Shown piece after piece: positions 44,472 to 45,587 of a stretch of DNA of 45,587 nt. The position numbers were made by a program, and so were the translations under genes. The notes under the pieces are model-generated. The model searched no databases. It was not told where the DNA came from and saw only the letters and a program-made list of their open reading frames with translations. Each line of letters begins with the position of its first letter. The stretch's first letter is position 1. The stretch spans positions 1 through 45,587 of the IMG/VR virus record IMGVR_UViG_3300007775_000014; one strand, written 5' to 3'. Source of the stretch: a virus.

Positions 44472-45587
44472 TCAGTTAAACCACTGCGGGTTGGGGTTGC
44501 GGATGATACGCACCGGGTTTCCGGCGACCTCCTTCGAGGCCTGGGTGTTGTCGCTCAGGCCCTGGTCGATCTGGTCGACGAGGCTCTGCAGTTGGCTCTG
44601 GATGGTCGCCGTGAGCGTTTGCGGCGAGATCGTGCCGCCGCCGGTGTTGATGTTGAACGCCGCGTTCACCGTGACAGAGCGGCTCCCGCCACCGCCTCCC
44701 GGCCCGCTAGCTACCCCGGCGATCGGCGGCGGCGCCACGAGCGACCCCGTGTTCCGGGCGATCTCGGCCAGCAGGTCGGTCACCGTCGAGTCGGCGCCGA
44801 AGAAACTGTCGAGCGAATCCGAGAATGCCGTTGCGAGGTCCGGTCCGGCCCCGGCCGGCGTCGGGCCCGCGACCGGCGTGCCGAGCGAGCCGTCCGCGCC
44901 GACTACCACCGTGCCGCCATCACCGCCGATCGGGATCACGTTCCCCGTGATCTGACGGCTCGGATCGGACAGGATCGCAATCAGGTCCTGGAGCAGCTGT
45001 AAAAACTCCGAGCTCGTCGCCTTCCCGAAATCGCCGGGCGAGAGGCCACCGTTGTTGGCGTTCAGGAGGACATCGCGTAACGCGGCGAGTCCCTGCTCCC
45101 GGCCGCCGGCGCTCGAGAAGTCAATCCCTTGGAGCGCGTTCGTGATCCCGGTGACGCCGAACTGGCCCGCGAGGCCGAGGAGACGCGCGAACTCCTGATC
45201 CGGTGAGATCGCCCCGGCCTGAATGCCGGCCGTTAGAAATTCGCGCTGGCCCGAGAACGACTGCCCGAAGGGCCCGGTTCCCGCCTGCTTGAGCCGCGTA
45301 TCGAGCTGGCTTAGCGTGGCGAGGAGCCGCGGCAGGGTCGACGTATCGAGCGTGATCCCGACCGATTTCGCAATGTCCTCCAGCTGGCTGAGGGTTAGAC
45401 CATAGGTGGCGAGGACATTACGGAGGCCAGCCTCGACGTTCGGCCCGCTCGCGTTCCCCGCCTTGATCGCCGCCGCCCCGAGCTCGCCGGCCAGCGAGCT
45501 ACTGCCGAGGAACCGCCCGGCCGACTCGAGCTGCGCTCCCGGCGTGTTCTTGAGCACCGCCTCGGTGTTGGCCGCGATGACGTCGGA
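44472..45587 (-). CDS. Tail tape measure protein, C-terminal part (runs off the window)
   Basis: Open from the window end (SDVIAANTEAVLKNT) for 371 codons to the TGA at 44472. Helical Ala/Leu-rich segments (LAGELGAAAIKAGN, FARLLGLAGQFGVTGITNAL) lead to GFlex-type GGGGGSRSVTVNAAFNINTGGG and the closing SLVDQIDQGLSDN. That is the usual C-terminal strand and coil of tape measure proteins. The first complete codon begins at 45587, while the N-terminal half ends with two unpaired bases, so the direct joint is out of frame by one. Confidence 0.9.
   Translation of the reverse strand, partial: SDVIAANTEAVLKNTPGAQLESAGRFLGSSSLAGELGAAAIKAGNASGPNVEAGLRNVLATYGLTLSQLEDIAKSVGITLDTSTLPRLLATLSQLDTRLKQAGTGPFGQSFSGQREFLTAGIQAGAISPDQEFARLLGLAGQFGVTGITNALQGIDFSSAGGREQGLAALRDVLLNANNGGLSPGDFGKATSSEFLQLLQDLIAILSDPSRQITGNVIPIGGDGGTVVVGADGSLGTPVAGPTPAGAGPDLATAFSDSLDSFFGADSTVTDLLAEIARNTGSLVAPPPIAGVASGPGGGGGSRSVTVNAAFNINTGGGTISPQTLTATIQSQLQSLVDQIDQGLSDNTQASKEVAGNPVRIIRNPNPQWFN

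Noticed and set aside
1-45587. tRNA, rRNA, CRISPR array, insertion sequence, integrase and attachment site
   Set aside because: None seen on reading. No transposase- or recombinase-like product and no repeat/spacer pattern. Small RNAs cannot be excluded without computation.

Overview
The window is almost the whole genome of a tailed double-stranded DNA phage with siphovirus-type architecture. Every convincing gene lies on the minus strand, so the genome is transcribed from high to low coordinates. Both ends fall inside one tape measure gene: its N-terminal part is at 1-2207 and its C-terminal part at 44472-45587. This fits a circularly permuted or circular genome opened inside that gene. The two halves are in different frames if the ends are simply joined, so a few bases (3n+1) are missing or overlap. 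The sequence is very GC-rich, with clear GGAGG-type ribosome binding sites and many GTG starts. Lipobox proteins, a spanin-like protein and an M15 endolysin suggest a high-GC diderm (Gram-negative-type) host, but I cannot name it. I see no integrase, repressor, tRNA, CRISPR array, DNA polymerase or helicase, so replication probably depends on the host.

Layout, in the direction of transcription. 44472 to 41050: end of the tape measure, distal tail protein and tail tip proteins. 41053 to 39977: two small membrane proteins (holin candidates) and an M15 peptidase endolysin. 39970 to 35041: a membrane HExxH protein, a secreted Ig/PKD-like protein, a Fis-type HTH protein, a lectin-like tail protein with ten about 20-residue repeats, and a membrane/coiled-coil/beta spanin candidate. 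34938 to 31441: small early genes, several with zinc-binding cysteines, some behind a duplicated leader sequence.

31444 to 24961 is the most interesting block and looks like a thymidine hypermodification pathway. It contains a thymidylate-synthase-like dUMP hydroxymethylase, a P-loop kinase suited to phosphorylating 5-hydroxymethyl-dU in DNA, two helical proteins resembling amino acid:DNA transferases (the aGPT-Pplase/HMUDK-helical group), a glycine-oxidase-like flavoprotein, a low-molecular-weight phosphatase-like protein and a YkgJ-like cysteine cluster protein. By analogy with Pseudomonas phages such as M6 and PaMx11, the predicted product is an aminomethyl- or glycyl-type thymidine in phage DNA.

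24964 to 19640: YqaJ-type exonuclease and its annealing-type partner, two winged-helix proteins, a noncoding region with three evenly spaced 26-bp dyads (operator or origin candidates), an HNH nuclease and a RusA resolvase. 19643 to 14004: a run of small, tightly coupled genes whose repeated translation-initiation sequences double as the C-terminal tails of the preceding genes, including a Dam-type adenine methyltransferase, a Lar-like zinc protein, two small lipoproteins and a Dcm-type cytosine methyltransferase with an overlapping alternative frame. 14007 to 1: small and large terminase, portal, S49-type protease, HK97-type capsid, head-tail connectors, tail terminator, tail tube, assembly chaperone and tape measure.

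Together the genome carries a standard HK97-like packaging and virion module plus layered defences against host restriction: thymidine hypermodification, adenine and cytosine methylation, and a Lar-like protein.
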